Part shown: one piece after another, positions 35,016 to 43,917 of the stretch | Layout: each line of letters starts with the position of its first letter | Position numbering within the stretch: position 1 is the first letter of the stretch | Source of the DNA: Lachnospiraceae bacterium | GTDB taxonomy: Bacteria > Bacillota > Clostridia > Lachnospirales > Lachnospiraceae | DNA: 64,000 bases | Assembly: GCA_028689585.1 (NCBI GenBank) | Contig: JAQVCW010000002.1 | Location: 1-64,000 of the forward strand | Direction: 5' to 3' | The notes under the pieces: generated by a model | What the model saw: only the letters and a program-made list of their open reading frames with translations | What the model was told of the DNA's origin: nothing | The model's database searches: none | Program-made: the position numbers and the translations under genes

Positions 35016-36602
35016 TTAATATCCTGTCACATCTGTGGCATACAAGGTGCCATCTCCTGCTGTCTGAGCGTTATCTACGGTAACTCCCACATAGACTCCG
35101 TCATAAATGCCATCTACCGTATTGACATTGGCATCTCCGGTATAAATCGTATAGGTATTGCCATCTTCACCGGAAATTGTCACCGTATCTACAGAAGAAC
35201 TGACTATCGTACCGGTAATCGTCTGACTGCCCGTGTTGGGAGTTGTTCCGCCTGTACCGGAGTTTCCGCCAGTATTTCCGCCCGTATCTCCTCCAGTATT
35301 GCCACCAGTGTTTCCGTTTCCGGAATCGCTGCCGCCGGTAGTTCCATTGCTGACAGAGCTGTCCGAAGTCAGGTATGCTTTGGAAACATATCCTGTCGTG
35401 CCATTTATAGATACAATAAACCAGTTATCCGTCTCGCCGATCACACTGACACTGTTTCCGGTGTTCATGCTGTTGATCACGCTGCTGTCTGTTCCCGGTC
35501 CGGAACGGACATTGACTGCGGAAGACGCATACAGCGTTGTTGCACTGCCATAGCTGGTCTTCGTATCCAGTTCTGCTGCGGTAGCTCCGGAATTGCTGCC
35601 GTCTGTGGAAGCAGTTGTCTCTGTCGTCTTGGTGGTCGGGGTATTTACCAGAAAATCTTTTCGGATATAACCGATATTTCCCTGAATATTTACCTTGAAC
35701 CAGCCAGAGGTCTCTCCCACTACAGTAACCTTGTCACCTGATGCCAGACTTCCCAGAACATCTGCATCCGTTCCCGGCTGCAGTCTGATGTTCACCACAT
35801 CATTTGCATATAAGGTTGCATCATAGCCATAATCCTTCAGGCTGGTCAGTTCTGCCGTACTGGTAGTACTCTTTGCCGTGGTCTCTGTAGTTTTCTGTGT
35901 TGTACCGGAAATCGCCTCGCTGGTCACCTTCTTCAGGGTATCATCCTTCAGGGCACGGAAGCTGTCCACCGCTTTCTCCACCGAAGTCAGCAGAGCCGCG
36001 TTATCATCCGTCACCGTTCCCGTGATCACATAAGCCTGATCGGTGGTAACAATACCATAGGTCACGGAACATGCCCACATTCTGGTAGTGGCATTATATT
36101 TTACTACGTAACGATATGTATCCACTCCTGACACCGTCTTATTCGTAAAGCTCTCCACGCTGTACGCGGTGGTATCCGAATACTGCTTTGTCAGGGATGC
36201 TTTCAGATCATCCTCTGTCGTCATGACGGAAAGGCCTTTCATCGCCTCCGCCGTGCTGGCATGCACAATATTAATCATCGCTGCGCTGCCCGATGAAAAT
36301 ACGCGCATCTCATCCGCATCCTGCGTCACCTTCCAGGTATTATCCGGAAGTGTAATTTTGATAGTGCCGTCTTTTGATGTATAATCAACGGATGTAATCA
36401 GCTTCTGTGTTTCAAGCTCTGTCTCCGTTGCCTTTTCTGTTACTTTTTCTGTTACCTTTTCTGTCACCGCTTCTGTCAGTTGTGTTGTCTCTGATTCTGT
36501 TTTATTTTCTGAACCAAGCTTCTTACCACATCCTGAAACAGAAAATGTCAGAACGGATACAGCAACCAGACCTATGATAAGCTGTTTTCTTCTGTTTTTC
36601 AT
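35016..36602 (-). CDS. SH3b lipoprotein with TEK linker
   Basis: 528 residues from ATG 36602 (GGAGGG upstream). Lipoprotein signal with lipobox VSGC near residue 25, then a short linker TEAVTEKVTEKVTEKATETE. Residues about 65-200 are an unassigned domain (SKDGTIKITLPDNTWKV...). Two SH3b repeats follow (TLYANDVVNIRLQPGTDADVLGSLASGDKVTVVGETSGWFKV... and TLYASSAVNVRSGPGTDSSVINSMNTGNSVSVIGETDNWFIV), then a Gly/Asn/Thr-rich spacer (GGNTGGDTGGNTGGN) and a small beta domain at the end. Envelope-associated; function unknown. Confidence 0.87.
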   Translation of the reverse strand: MKNRRKQLIIGLVAVSVLTFSVSGCGKKLGSENKTESETTQLTEAVTEKVTEKVTEKATETELETQKLITSVDYTSKDGTIKITLPDNTWKVTQDADEMRVFSSGSAAMINIVHASTAEAMKGLSVMTTEDDLKASLTKQYSDTTAYSVESFTNKTVSGVDTYRYVVKYNATTRMWACSVTYGIVTTDQAYVITGTVTDDNAALLTSVEKAVDSFRALKDDTLKKVTSEAISGTTQKTTETTAKSTTSTAELTSLKDYGYDATLYANDVVNIRLQPGTDADVLGSLASGDKVTVVGETSGWFKVNIQGNIGYIRKDFLVNTPTTKTTETTASTDGSNSGATAAELDTKTSYGSATTLYASSAVNVRSGPGTDSSVINSMNTGNSVSVIGETDNWFIVSINGTTGYVSKAYLTSDSSVSNGTTGGSDSGNGNTGGNTGGDTGGNTGGNSGTGGTTPNTGSQTITGTIVSSSVDTVTISGEDGNTYTIYTGDANVNTVDGIYDGVYVGVTVDNAQTAGDGTLYATDVTGY

Positions 36603-36794
36603 TTTCGTACCCTCCATATCAACTTTCAATAATAATACAAACCCTTAATTTTATACCGTGCCATCAGTCAGACACCTGTTGACACACTTTTACTTATACT
36701 CTGCTTTATCTTAACACTCTTCCTTTGCTTGTGCAAGTTTATGCCTAATAATTCAAACAATCCAAACAAAAGTTAAGAAAATTGTAATCATTGT

Positions 36795-37670
36795 TTAATC
36801 ACTTGTCCTTTGAAACCGCGCCTGTATTTCCTCTTCCGCCCGCTTCAGGCGGCTGTCCAGATCGGCCGTGTTCTGCAGTATCCGCTGAAACACATGATAT
36901 TCGTCCCAGATTCCCTGTCCATGAGGCACCAGATATGCACCCGCATCGCTTCCCAGCGCTACAATGGCATTTTCTGCAAACGCTTCTCTGATCTTTGATG
37001 CCTGTAAGTTCCGGAGACGTTCTATCACGCCATCATCGAACCGGCCGCAGCCATAGAGATTGTGCACTGTAACAATCGTAGGAACCCATACTGCCGTGCT
37101 CTCAGCCAGAGCCTGCAGACATTCCTCATCCATAAAATTTCCGTGCTCTATGGAATCCACGCCTGCCTCGATCGCATCCTGAACTGTTCTCGCCCCATTG
37201 ACATGGGCCATCACAGCAAAGCCTTCTTCGTGCGCAATATGAATCATCTCACGTATTTCGGCCCTGTCCAGCGGAGTGCCCGTAACACCTCCATCGGATG
37301 CGAAATCCATAATACCGGAAAACATGACTTTGATAAAGTCCCCTTTTTTCTGCCGAACCGTCTCCACCAGATGCCGGTATTCCTTCATGGTGTCAAATCC
37401 CAGGCCCACAATGCCTCCATAGTGACCATTTTTATGGATCGCATAAATCGGAGTTCTGTAATCAATCCCATATTCCGGTGCAATCCTTTTTGTATATTCC
37501 GAAACACCCAGGGCATCTCCCCCATCCCTTAAAAATGTAACACCAGCCTTTTGATAGAGTGCCAGCTTCCGGCGGATATCTCCCTCCTTCACTCCGTCTT
37601 TATGTATTGCAACTGCCTGTTTATAATTTCTGCCATCCATAATGATATGACCATGGCATTCTCCAAACAT
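36795..37670 (-). CDS. Amidohydrolase-family metal hydrolase
   Basis: 291 residues, shorter than most members because the N-terminal beta-sandwich is missing. HxH ligand CHGHII near the start, possible carbamylated Lys in DFIKVMFSGIMDF, AHVNG (His), SIEHGNF (His) and ALGSDAGA (Asp). Resembles imidazolonepropionase/prolidase-type subgroups. Substrate unknown. ATG 37670; the 165 bp to the next gene (36630-36794) holds only promoter-like AT-rich sequence. Confidence 0.85.
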   Translation of the reverse strand: MFGECHGHIIMDGRNYKQAVAIHKDGVKEGDIRRKLALYQKAGVTFLRDGGDALGVSEYTKRIAPEYGIDYRTPIYAIHKNGHYGGIVGLGFDTMKEYRHLVETVRQKKGDFIKVMFSGIMDFASDGGVTGTPLDRAEIREMIHIAHEEGFAVMAHVNGARTVQDAIEAGVDSIEHGNFMDEECLQALAESTAVWVPTIVTVHNLYGCGRFDDGVIERLRNLQASKIREAFAENAIVALGSDAGAYLVPHGQGIWDEYHVFQRILQNTADLDSRLKRAEEEIQARFQRTSD

Positions 37671-37687
37671 ATTTCTGCCTCTTTTCC

Positions 37688-37716
37688 CAGAACATCAGTC
37701 CATCCTGACATCCCCC
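37688..37716 (-). repeat. Leader stem-loop repeat, copy C (partial)
   Basis: Minus strand GATGTCAGGATGGACTGATG followed by TTCTGG. The inner GAA hairpin is missing. Ends 18 bp before the amidohydrolase start. Confidence 0.6.
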
Positions 37717-37760
37717 ACATTATATCCCCCAAACTTTTATCTCCGTTTAAAGAAAAAAAT

Positions 37761-37782
37761 AGCGGTGTGGGCCCACACCGCT
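37761..37782 (-). terminator. Terminator of SH3b lipoprotein gene
   Basis: Perfect 11-bp palindromic arms AGCGGTGTGGG / CCCACACCGCT followed on the minus strand by TATTTTTTTC. Confidence 0.9.
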
Positions 37783-37796
37783 GAATATTCTTCCTA

Positions 37797-38555
37797 CTAC
37801 TGAACCAGGTTCTTGTTGATATATCCGGTATATCCATCAAATTCAACCTTATACCAGCGGTCTGTCTCACCAATTGCCGTGACACTGCTGCCGCTGCCGA
37901 CTGTATAAAGAACATCCCCGTCTGTTCCCGGGACGGATCTCATATTTGCATCTGCTGACAGTTGAATGGGAAAGCTGTCTGCAAAGGTCTGTACATTGTA
38001 TTCCAAATCTACAGAGGAAGTATCCGATGACGTATTCCCGGAAGCAGTGCTGTTATTCTGCGCTTCTGCGCGTTCTGCGTCTGTTTTCGGTTCTACTGCT
38101 GTCTCTGACAGATTTTGTTTGTAAACATATCCGCTGTATCCGTCTTTTTCCACCTTGTACCAGTCTCTGGTCTCGGCGCTGACGATCACTTCATCTCCCT
38201 GAATGTAGCTGCTGATGATATCAGCCTCTGTGCTGGGATCGGATCTGACATTGATATCATCAGAAGCATAATAGGTCTTGTTGGCCTTCAGCTCTGTCTC
38301 CTGTGCCTTCTCTTCTTCAGCGGTCAGTGCCTTAGCGGTCTCCGTCTCGCTTTCCTTCTCAGTAGTCTTCTCCGTTTCGGTAGCTTTTTCGGTCTCTGTG
38401 ATCTTCTCCGTCTCAGTGGCTTTCTCCGTTTCGGTCACTTTCTCCGTAACCTTCTCTGTCTCCGGTACTTTTTCTTTGCCGCATCCTGATAAAGACACAG
38501 CTAATGCTGCCGTCAATAATAGAGACATAATCCAGACTCTGTTTTTATTTTTCAT
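37797..38555 (-). CDS. SH3b lipoprotein with TETEK linker
   Basis: 252 residues from ATG 38555 (GGAGG upstream); the frame extends to 38663 through a poor region. Lipobox LSGC at about residue 25, then a linker of ETEKVTEK / ETEKATETEK repeats to about residue 70. Two SH3b domains: TYYASDDINVRSDPSTEADIISSYIQGDEVIVSAETRDWYKV and IQLSADANMRSVPGTDGDVLYTVGSGSSVTAIGETDRWYKV. The linker is of the same type as in 13188-15827 and 35016-36602. Confidence 0.88.
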   Translation of the reverse strand: MKNKNRVWIMSLLLTAALAVSLSGCGKEKVPETEKVTEKVTETEKATETEKITETEKATETEKTTEKESETETAKALTAEEEKAQETELKANKTYYASDDINVRSDPSTEADIISSYIQGDEVIVSAETRDWYKVEKDGYSGYVYKQNLSETAVEPKTDAERAEAQNNSTASGNTSSDTSSVDLEYNVQTFADSFPIQLSADANMRSVPGTDGDVLYTVGSGSSVTAIGETDRWYKVEFDGYTGYINKNLVQ

Positions 38556-38802
38556 ATGATAATCCTCCATAATACGATTATTTTGCTCTTGCTGTTTCTT
38601 AATCGAAAAGATAACGAAAAGCCTTTGTTTTACAATAATAACATGAGCCCCCTTGAAATACAAGGCTTCCGCCTAAAAATAAAGAAATTTTTAAGTTTCT
38701 GCCCACACTTTTTTCACTTATTTCCATGAAAAAATGCAATTGTTTCAAATAATATTTTGATTTTTGAAAAGAAAAATAATAGCATTCTATCTTTCTTCAT
38801 GA

Positions 38803-38808
38803 TATAAT
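38803..38808 (+). promoter_or_regulatory. Extended -10 promoter for signal peptidase gene
   Basis: TGATATAAT gives an extended -10 element; no good -35 box at the usual distance. The 38556-38800 stretch upstream holds promoters of the divergent SH3b gene and nothing else I can name. Confidence 0.5.
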
Positions 38809-38872
38809 AAAAAATGCAGGTCAGCAGCTTCTGGCTGGTGACTAATTAAATATGGGAAAGGATTGCCTTGTT

Positions 38873-39526
38873 ATGCAAAATCAAAATGAACCCGTAAATA
38901 CAAAAGAAACAGACAGCCCCACTGACAAAAAGGATTCCACCATGAAGGAAATATTAAGTTGGATTGAAGTCATCGTCATTGCCATTGTGCTGGCATTGTT
39001 TCTCAATAATTTTGTCATCGTAAACGCAACTGTCCCCAGCGGTTCCATGGAAAATACCATTCAGCCGGGTGACCGCCTCATCGGTTTTCGTTTTTCCTAT
39101 TGGTTTTCCGATCCAAAACGGGGGGATATCGTTGTCTTCCGCTATCCGATTGATGAAGCCCTTGGTAAAAAAACAAACTACATAAAGCGTATCATCGGAC
39201 TTCCCGGCGAAACGATAGAGATTAAAAACAGCAAGATCTATATTAATGGTTCCGAAACTCCTCTGGAGGAAGATTACCTGAAGGAAAAATGGACCGTTAT
39301 GAACGATGGTTTTACCTTTGAAGTACCGGAAGGCTGCTATCTCATGCTAGGTGACAACCGCAACGATTCCAGTGATGCCAGATATTGGGCTTCCAAGGCC
39401 TATGCTCAGGGAGTCGCTTCTACAGAAGAAGAAGCCATGTCTTTCTCCTATGTTAAAAAAGACAAGATTTTGGGGAAAGCATATTTCCGCTATTGGCCGC
39501 TGACACAGATTTCTTCCTTATATTAA
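38873..39526 (+). CDS. lepB: Signal peptidase I
   Basis: About 217 residues from ATG 38873, with GAAAGGA upstream; an ATG at 38852 is in frame but lacks a site. One N-terminal membrane anchor (WIEVIVIAIVLALFLNNFVIV), catalytic Ser in VPSGSMENTI, catalytic Lys in YIKRIIGLPGE, and box E GDNRNDSSDARYW. It removes signal peptides from the exported proteins, including those in this window. Alternative: a type specific for one substrate, but nothing suggests that. Confidence 0.94.
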   Translation: MQNQNEPVNTKETDSPTDKKDSTMKEILSWIEVIVIAIVLALFLNNFVIVNATVPSGSMENTIQPGDRLIGFRFSYWFSDPKRGDIVVFRYPIDEALGKKTNYIKRIIGLPGETIEIKNSKIYINGSETPLEEDYLKEKWTVMNDGFTFEVPEGCYLMLGDNRNDSSDARYWASKAYAQGVASTEEEAMSFSYVKKDKILGKAYFRYWPLTQISSLY

Positions 39527-39548
39527 TGTAACTGCAGTCAGAACAGAC

Positions 39549-39592
39549 AAAAAACTTCCGCAGCATAATGCGAATGCTGCGGAAGTTTTTTA
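39549..39592. terminator. Terminator after lepB
   Basis: 16-bp arms AAAAACTTCCGCAGCA / TGCTGCGGAAGTTTTT with T-run, between convergent genes. Confidence 0.9.
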
Positions 39593-39655
39593 TTGTCTGC
39601 CACTGGCTGTCAGCCTTTTTCTGAAGCTGCACCTTCGGCAGGAAAATTCTTTGCA

Positions 39656-40339
39656 TTAATTAAAAAATCTGGCTCCCATATAACCTACCATGCCATCTAT
39701 CTGGACTTTATACCATCCGCCCACATCCTCCAGGAATTCTACCACAGTACCTGCAGGATATTCTCCGATAATATTATCGCCATAGTCTGCATAACTTCGG
39801 ATATAGCATGCTCCCGTCATAGTCATATAGACCGGCTGGTAAACTTCTGTCTCCGGTTCTGTCGGAGCCTGTGTCTCTGTCACTGGTGCTGTTGTCTCTG
39901 TCACTGCCTTCTCTGTACTGGCAGAGGTGCTGCCCGTCTGGCTGGCAGTATCTGCATTACTGCTGCCCTGTGTGGCATTTCCGGCATTCTGAGTCTGCCC
40001 CGATGCTCTGCCCGTTCCGCTTTCTGTTTCGCTCTTTGAGGTCAGGAGCGTTTCTCCTTTTTCGTCTGCCGATGTCTCAGAAGAAGGGCTGGTACTCTTT
40101 GTCTCTGTTTCCTGTTTTTCCGTCACTTTTTCGCTTTGGGATTCTGTGTAAATCACAATATCCGCATTATCCGTCTGTCCGCCGCTGTTCGCCGTCTGAT
40201 TGTTCTGTGCTACCTGGCTGTTCTGAGAATTCTGATACAGCTCCAACCCTAAGATCACCCCTCCAATCGCCAGTAAAACAATCAGTACCAGGATAATATA
40301 TCTTAAATTATCTGATAGCCACTCTTTAAATGATTTCAA
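39656..40339 (-). CDS. Membrane-anchored protein with SH3b domain
   Basis: 227 residues. Short cytoplasmic start, one membrane helix (YIILVLIVLLAIGGVILGLEL), long Ser/Thr/Gln/Glu linker including SQSEKVTEKQETETKS, and one C-terminal SH3b-like domain (MTGACYIRSYADYGDNIIGEYPAGTVVEFLEDVGGWYKVQIDGMVGYMGARFF). Probably presents the SH3b domain to the wall from the membrane. ATG 40339 with AAGGGG upstream. Confidence 0.85.
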   Translation of the reverse strand: MKSFKEWLSDNLRYIILVLIVLLAIGGVILGLELYQNSQNSQVAQNNQTANSGGQTDNADIVIYTESQSEKVTEKQETETKSTSPSSETSADEKGETLLTSKSETESGTGRASGQTQNAGNATQGSSNADTASQTGSTSASTEKAVTETTAPVTETQAPTEPETEVYQPVYMTMTGACYIRSYADYGDNIIGEYPAGTVVEFLEDVGGWYKVQIDGMVGYMGARFFN

Positions 40340-40431
40340 TAATAACCCCTTCTTTCGTTCTGATTTACTATGCGCCTATCCTCTTCCGTACAGTATAACA
40401 TGGATGGGGGTTTGGGGAAACTAAAAAATTC

Positions 40432-41364
40432 TTAAAAGATATGCTTTTTCTTGAATATTATAATACAGGTCACAATGACTAATATGCTCAGCCCAATTAC
40501 CCCGGGATAACCTTCGGCAAGCTCCGGCATATTTTGAAAGTTCATTCCATACCAGCTTGTAATCAGAGTAAGAGGCAGGAAAATCGTGGATATGATCGTC
40601 AGAAACTGCATATTATTATTCTGTTTTCCATTTATATTGGACTGATAGTCTTCTTTTACCTGCTTCGCGTATTCCAGAAGCTGTCCGGTTTTATTCATCA
40701 GCCGGTCTGCCCGGTCGGATATGGTTCCAAAATAACGGAGCTGATCTTTGGCAAAAAAACCATTCTCATTTTCTTCCAGTTCTTTTCCCATATCTGCAAT
40801 TTCATCGTAATATTCCTGAAGCGTCAGAAGTTCATTCCGCATGGGCACGATCTTTCCCTGCAATTCCGAAATTTTATCCTCCAAAACTTCTGTTTCCATT
40901 TCCATCAGTCTCTTTTCATAGGTCGCCAATACCATCAAATCCCGATTTGTAAACTCTGAAATAAAATTATAGATAAACTTTTCTTTTGTATCGCCCTGAT
41001 GAATTCTGCGGCGCTGAATCCGATATACCAGACGGATGGAAAAATTTTCATCATCCACGATCACAATATGTTTTTCATTAATAAAAAACATAATACAGTA
41101 TTTCGGCCCCTCCACATCCACGAGTTTTGGAATATAAAAAGAACCCCAGAGACACTCCTGCTGGGTTTCCACCTTGGAGAACCCGATATCCCGTATATTG
41201 AGATCTCCTTCATAATTCATTTTCGTCTCTTCCAGAAGTTCTCTTGCATACCGGGAGGTAGTAAGAAAAACTGACGGTATTTCCTGCTCCAGCGCTGTCT
41301 GCTTTTCAATCTGTTCCAACCGTTCTCCCAGGGAAAATACTATTTCCTTTTTGATTTCTTTCAT
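40432..41364 (-). CDS. CorA-family divalent cation transporter
   Basis: 310 residues from ATG 41364 with GGGAGAGG upstream. The upstream in-frame ATG at 41394 lies within the stem-loop repeat. Large N-terminal cytoplasmic domain with long helices (EFTNRDLMVLATYEKRLMEMETEVLEDKISELQGKIVPMRNELLTLQEYYDEI), then two C-terminal membrane helices with the selectivity motif YGMNF. Takes up Mg2+ or exports Zn2+ as a pentamer in this family. Confidence 0.9.
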   Translation of the reverse strand: MKEIKKEIVFSLGERLEQIEKQTALEQEIPSVFLTTSRYARELLEETKMNYEGDLNIRDIGFSKVETQQECLWGSFYIPKLVDVEGPKYCIMFFINEKHIVIVDDENFSIRLVYRIQRRRIHQGDTKEKFIYNFISEFTNRDLMVLATYEKRLMEMETEVLEDKISELQGKIVPMRNELLTLQEYYDEIADMGKELEENENGFFAKDQLRYFGTISDRADRLMNKTGQLLEYAKQVKEDYQSNINGKQNNNMQFLTIISTIFLPLTLITSWYGMNFQNMPELAEGYPGVIGLSILVIVTCIIIFKKKHIF

Positions 41365-41379
41365 ATCCTCTCCCCCATC

Positions 41380-41446
41380 TTGAACATCAGCCATTAAAAT
41401 TTGCTTTCAGCAAATGGGGCTGATGCTGGATGTCAGGTTTTCATAG
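41380..41446 (-). repeat. Leader stem-loop repeat, copy D
   Basis: One of the best copies. Outer arms CATCAGCC / GGCTGATG, inner ATTTGCT-GAA-AGCAAAT, upstream extension with GAAAACCTGACATCC. Ends 16 bp before the corA start. The distal arm contains an in-frame ATG that could extend CorA by ten residues. Confidence 0.85.
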
Positions 41447-41467
41447 AAAACTTGACACAATTCGCTA

Positions 41468-42541
41468 TCAACAGATTTTATTTCCATTGGCTGTCATCTT
41501 AAACTGCATATCCAGCACTTCCGCTGCCCGTTTGCACATCAGCATACGCTGCAGGAATATTTCAAAATAATCCATCATGGAACAGATATTTTCATCCAAC
41601 TGTATCGCAAATAATATCGTATTCTTCTCCGTCAATATCTCCAGCGTTGATGAAGTCACCGCATAATTTACTCTGTCATGCTTGTCAAATGCTGCTTTTG
41701 CTTTATGGCGTACCCGATTCCGTCTCACATCTGTTTTATCCGCCAGGATCAACGCCGCTGAAATCGGATTTACCGCATATCCCGTAGTTTCATCATGAGA
41801 ACCGATCGTATTGATTATCATCGCAATTTCCGGGAATTTCATTCCCATGTCTTTTAAAATACACCGTGACAAAATTGCTCCATGGTGTGCATGATCTTTT
41901 CTGTTGACACAATTTCCAATGTCGTGCATATATCCTGCAATCTTTGCCAGTTCGATGTCCCTTTTTCCATATCCCAGCTTCTGCAGAATCATTCCGCTTC
42001 TGGTGGCTACGATCAGTGCATGAGCCGAGGAATGATCTGTATACCCAAGTACACCCAGCGTTTCATTTCCCTGCCGTATATATTCATTTACTTCTTCTGA
42101 ATTTTTGACGTCCTTGTACGTAATCTTACCCATTTCTGTCCTTCCGTCCGCTTTCTGTTCTTCTGTTTTTTGTACTTTCATTTTCAGCATTTCTGCTTTT
42201 TGTATTTCCGATCTCTGTGTTTCTGGTCTTTGTATTTCCGATCTCTGTATTTTCGATCTCTGTATTTCTGATCTTTGTATTTTCGATCTCTGTATTTCCG
42301 ATTTTTGTATTTCCGATCCCTTTTTTGCTGCCTTCTGCACTTCCGCCTTTTGCACTTTTGCCTTCTGCTCTTCCGCTTCCTGCTCTTCCGCTTCCTGCAC
42401 TTCCGCCTTTTGCACTTCCGCCTTCTGCTCTTCCGCTTCCTGCATTTCCGCCTTTTGCACTTCCGCTTCCTGCACTTCCGCTTTCTTCACTTCCGCTTTC
42501 TGCTCTTTTGTTTTCTGTAGCTTCGTTCTTTTCCTTTTCAC
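41468..42541 (-). CDS. HD-domain phosphohydrolase with repeat N-terminus
   Basis: 357 codons from GTG 42541. The first ~136 residues are pentapeptide repeats (AEVQK, SEIQR); the HD domain follows (GKITYKDVKNSEEV, TDHSSAHALIVATRSGMIL, GYMHDIGNC, HHGAILS, ALILADKTD). The HDIG motif shows metal-dependent phosphohydrolase activity of the RelA/SpoT/YfbR type; substrate unknown. An ATG at 42133 has GGAAGGA five bases upstream and would give a normal 221-residue protein without repeats, so the true start is uncertain. The 405-bp repeat tract is open throughout, which favours translation of at least part. Confidence 0.8.
   Translation of the reverse strand: MKRKRTKLQKTKEQKAEVKKAEVQEAEVQKAEMQEAEEQKAEVQKAEVQEAEEQEAEEQKAKVQKAEVQKAAKKGSEIQKSEIQRSKIQRSEIQRSKIQRSEIQRPETQRSEIQKAEMLKMKVQKTEEQKADGRTEMGKITYKDVKNSEEVNEYIRQGNETLGVLGYTDHSSAHALIVATRSGMILQKLGYGKRDIELAKIAGYMHDIGNCVNRKDHAHHGAILSRCILKDMGMKFPEIAMIINTIGSHDETTGYAVNPISAALILADKTDVRRNRVRHKAKAAFDKHDRVNYAVTSSTLEILTEKNTILFAIQLDENICSMMDYFEIFLQRMLMCKRAAEVLDMQFKMTANGNKIC
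42150..42510 (-). repeat. 15-bp minisatellite at the 5' end of the HD gene
   Basis: About 24 degenerate copies of a 15-bp unit, such as CACTTCCGCCTTTTG, in two sub-families (A-E-V-Q-K codons and S-E-I-Q-R codons). Unit length keeps the frame. Confidence 0.9.
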
Positions 42542-42837
42542 TGTACAGTTCCTGTCTTCTTACTTTTTCTCTGTTTTTTTATTATAACCAACGGCAAAAA
42601 AACAATTACTATTACTTTAACAGCAATCCATCCGGGATACTATCCTGCTTTTGCAAATTCTTTGTAAAATCCCGGTAAATTCAAGAACGTCTCCCCATTC
42701 TTGCTGCATGGCCCGTCATGCTTCGCATAGCATACTCTGCGTACCGAAGACTGCTTTCGTATACAGGAACTTGCCTGCACAGGCCGGGATGTCAAAATCG
42801 GACTGGCCCCCATACAGAAAAAGGCGCAGGGGAAGGC

Positions 42838-43914
42838 TCATACAATCACATGAACCTCTTCCTGCGTCCGAAAATCATCCTTAATTCCTGGAGTAATATA
42901 CAGTGCTCCTTCCTCCGTTACCAGTATCATATCAAAATCTTCATCTCTGTTCTTCCAGTAGGTTATGGCATCCTCCTTCCCCATAATATAAAGGGAGGTA
43001 GAAAGTGCATCTGCCAGCGTTCCATTTTCCGAGATAATCGAAACTGAGATCAGATCCTGATCTGCCGGATATCCGGTCCGGGGATCCAGGATGTGGATAT
43101 AGGTTTTGCCATCCTCTTCAAAATACCGCTCGTACCCGCCTGAGGTAACCACCGCTTTATTATTTACCGAAACCACAGCAATCGTGGATCCCTGACTGTT
43201 CTTCGGATCCTGAATACCGATATTCCAGTTGGTCCCATCCGGCTTTTGATTCAGTGTCTGGACATTTCCTCCCAGAGATACCAGCCCGGATGTGATACCA
43301 TGTTCCCTGTAAATTTCCATTACCCGGTTGGAGGTATATCCCTTGGCAATGCCGCCAAAATCAATCTGCTGCCCTTCTGCCAGTGCCAGAGTCTTTTCAT
43401 CAAACTGAACCCTGGAAGCGTCCACCAGTGCAAGTGCATCGGCAAGCTCCGCTTCTGACGGCACATGATAGGTCTTGGTGGAAAATCCCCACAGACGCAT
43501 CAGCGGATAAATCGTGTAGTCAAACAGACCTCCTGTGCTCTCATAGATTTTATTTGCTTCTGATAAAATCGCTGCGGTATCGTTTGATACACTTCCGCCC
43601 CCGGCGGCATTGATCCGGGATACTTCACTGTCTTCACTGCCGGTTGAAAGCAGCGCATCCAGACGTTTTACTTCATCCATGGCCGCGTCCACCGCCGCCT
43701 CGCAGTTACTTCCATAAGCAGTAAAACTCATGTAGGTATCCATGGCAAATAACTGCTTCGTACAGGTCTGCTCATTGCTCACCGGTGATTCGAAAGAAGT
43801 TTTGCCATTCAGCGAAAGTTTCTCCCCGGTGCGGTACTGCCAGAAGCATCCTGCTGCCAGAAGCAGGGCGGTCGCTGCAAGTGCGGCCAGAATATGGTTT
43901 CTGTTTCTGTTCAT
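42838..43914 (-). CDS. apbE: FAD:protein FMN transferase
   Basis: 358 residues. Signal-anchor or lipoprotein start (LAALAATALLLAAGCFW, lipobox Cys 22). ApbE signature motifs: AMDTYMSFTAYG, DALLSTGSEDSEVSRIN, FDYTIYPLMRLWGF, QIDFGGIAKGY, GNVQTLNQKPDGTNWNIGIQDP, YIHILDPRTGYPA, ISENGTLADALSTSLYIMG. It attaches FMN to Ser/Thr of RnfD and RnfG. The start is 3 bp from the rnfB stop, so it is translated with the rnf operon, as expected of its job. Confidence 0.96.
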   Translation of the reverse strand: MNRNRNHILAALAATALLLAAGCFWQYRTGEKLSLNGKTSFESPVSNEQTCTKQLFAMDTYMSFTAYGSNCEAAVDAAMDEVKRLDALLSTGSEDSEVSRINAAGGGSVSNDTAAILSEANKIYESTGGLFDYTIYPLMRLWGFSTKTYHVPSEAELADALALVDASRVQFDEKTLALAEGQQIDFGGIAKGYTSNRVMEIYREHGITSGLVSLGGNVQTLNQKPDGTNWNIGIQDPKNSQGSTIAVVSVNNKAVVTSGGYERYFEEDGKTYIHILDPRTGYPADQDLISVSIISENGTLADALSTSLYIMGKEDAITYWKNRDEDFDMILVTEEGALYITPGIKDDFRTQEEVHVIV

Positions 43915-43917
43915 ATC

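Noticed and set aside
42105..42678. Plus-strand Cys/Ser/Phe-rich frames opposite the HD gene
   Set aside because: Shadow of the 15-bp repeat tract; no start signals.
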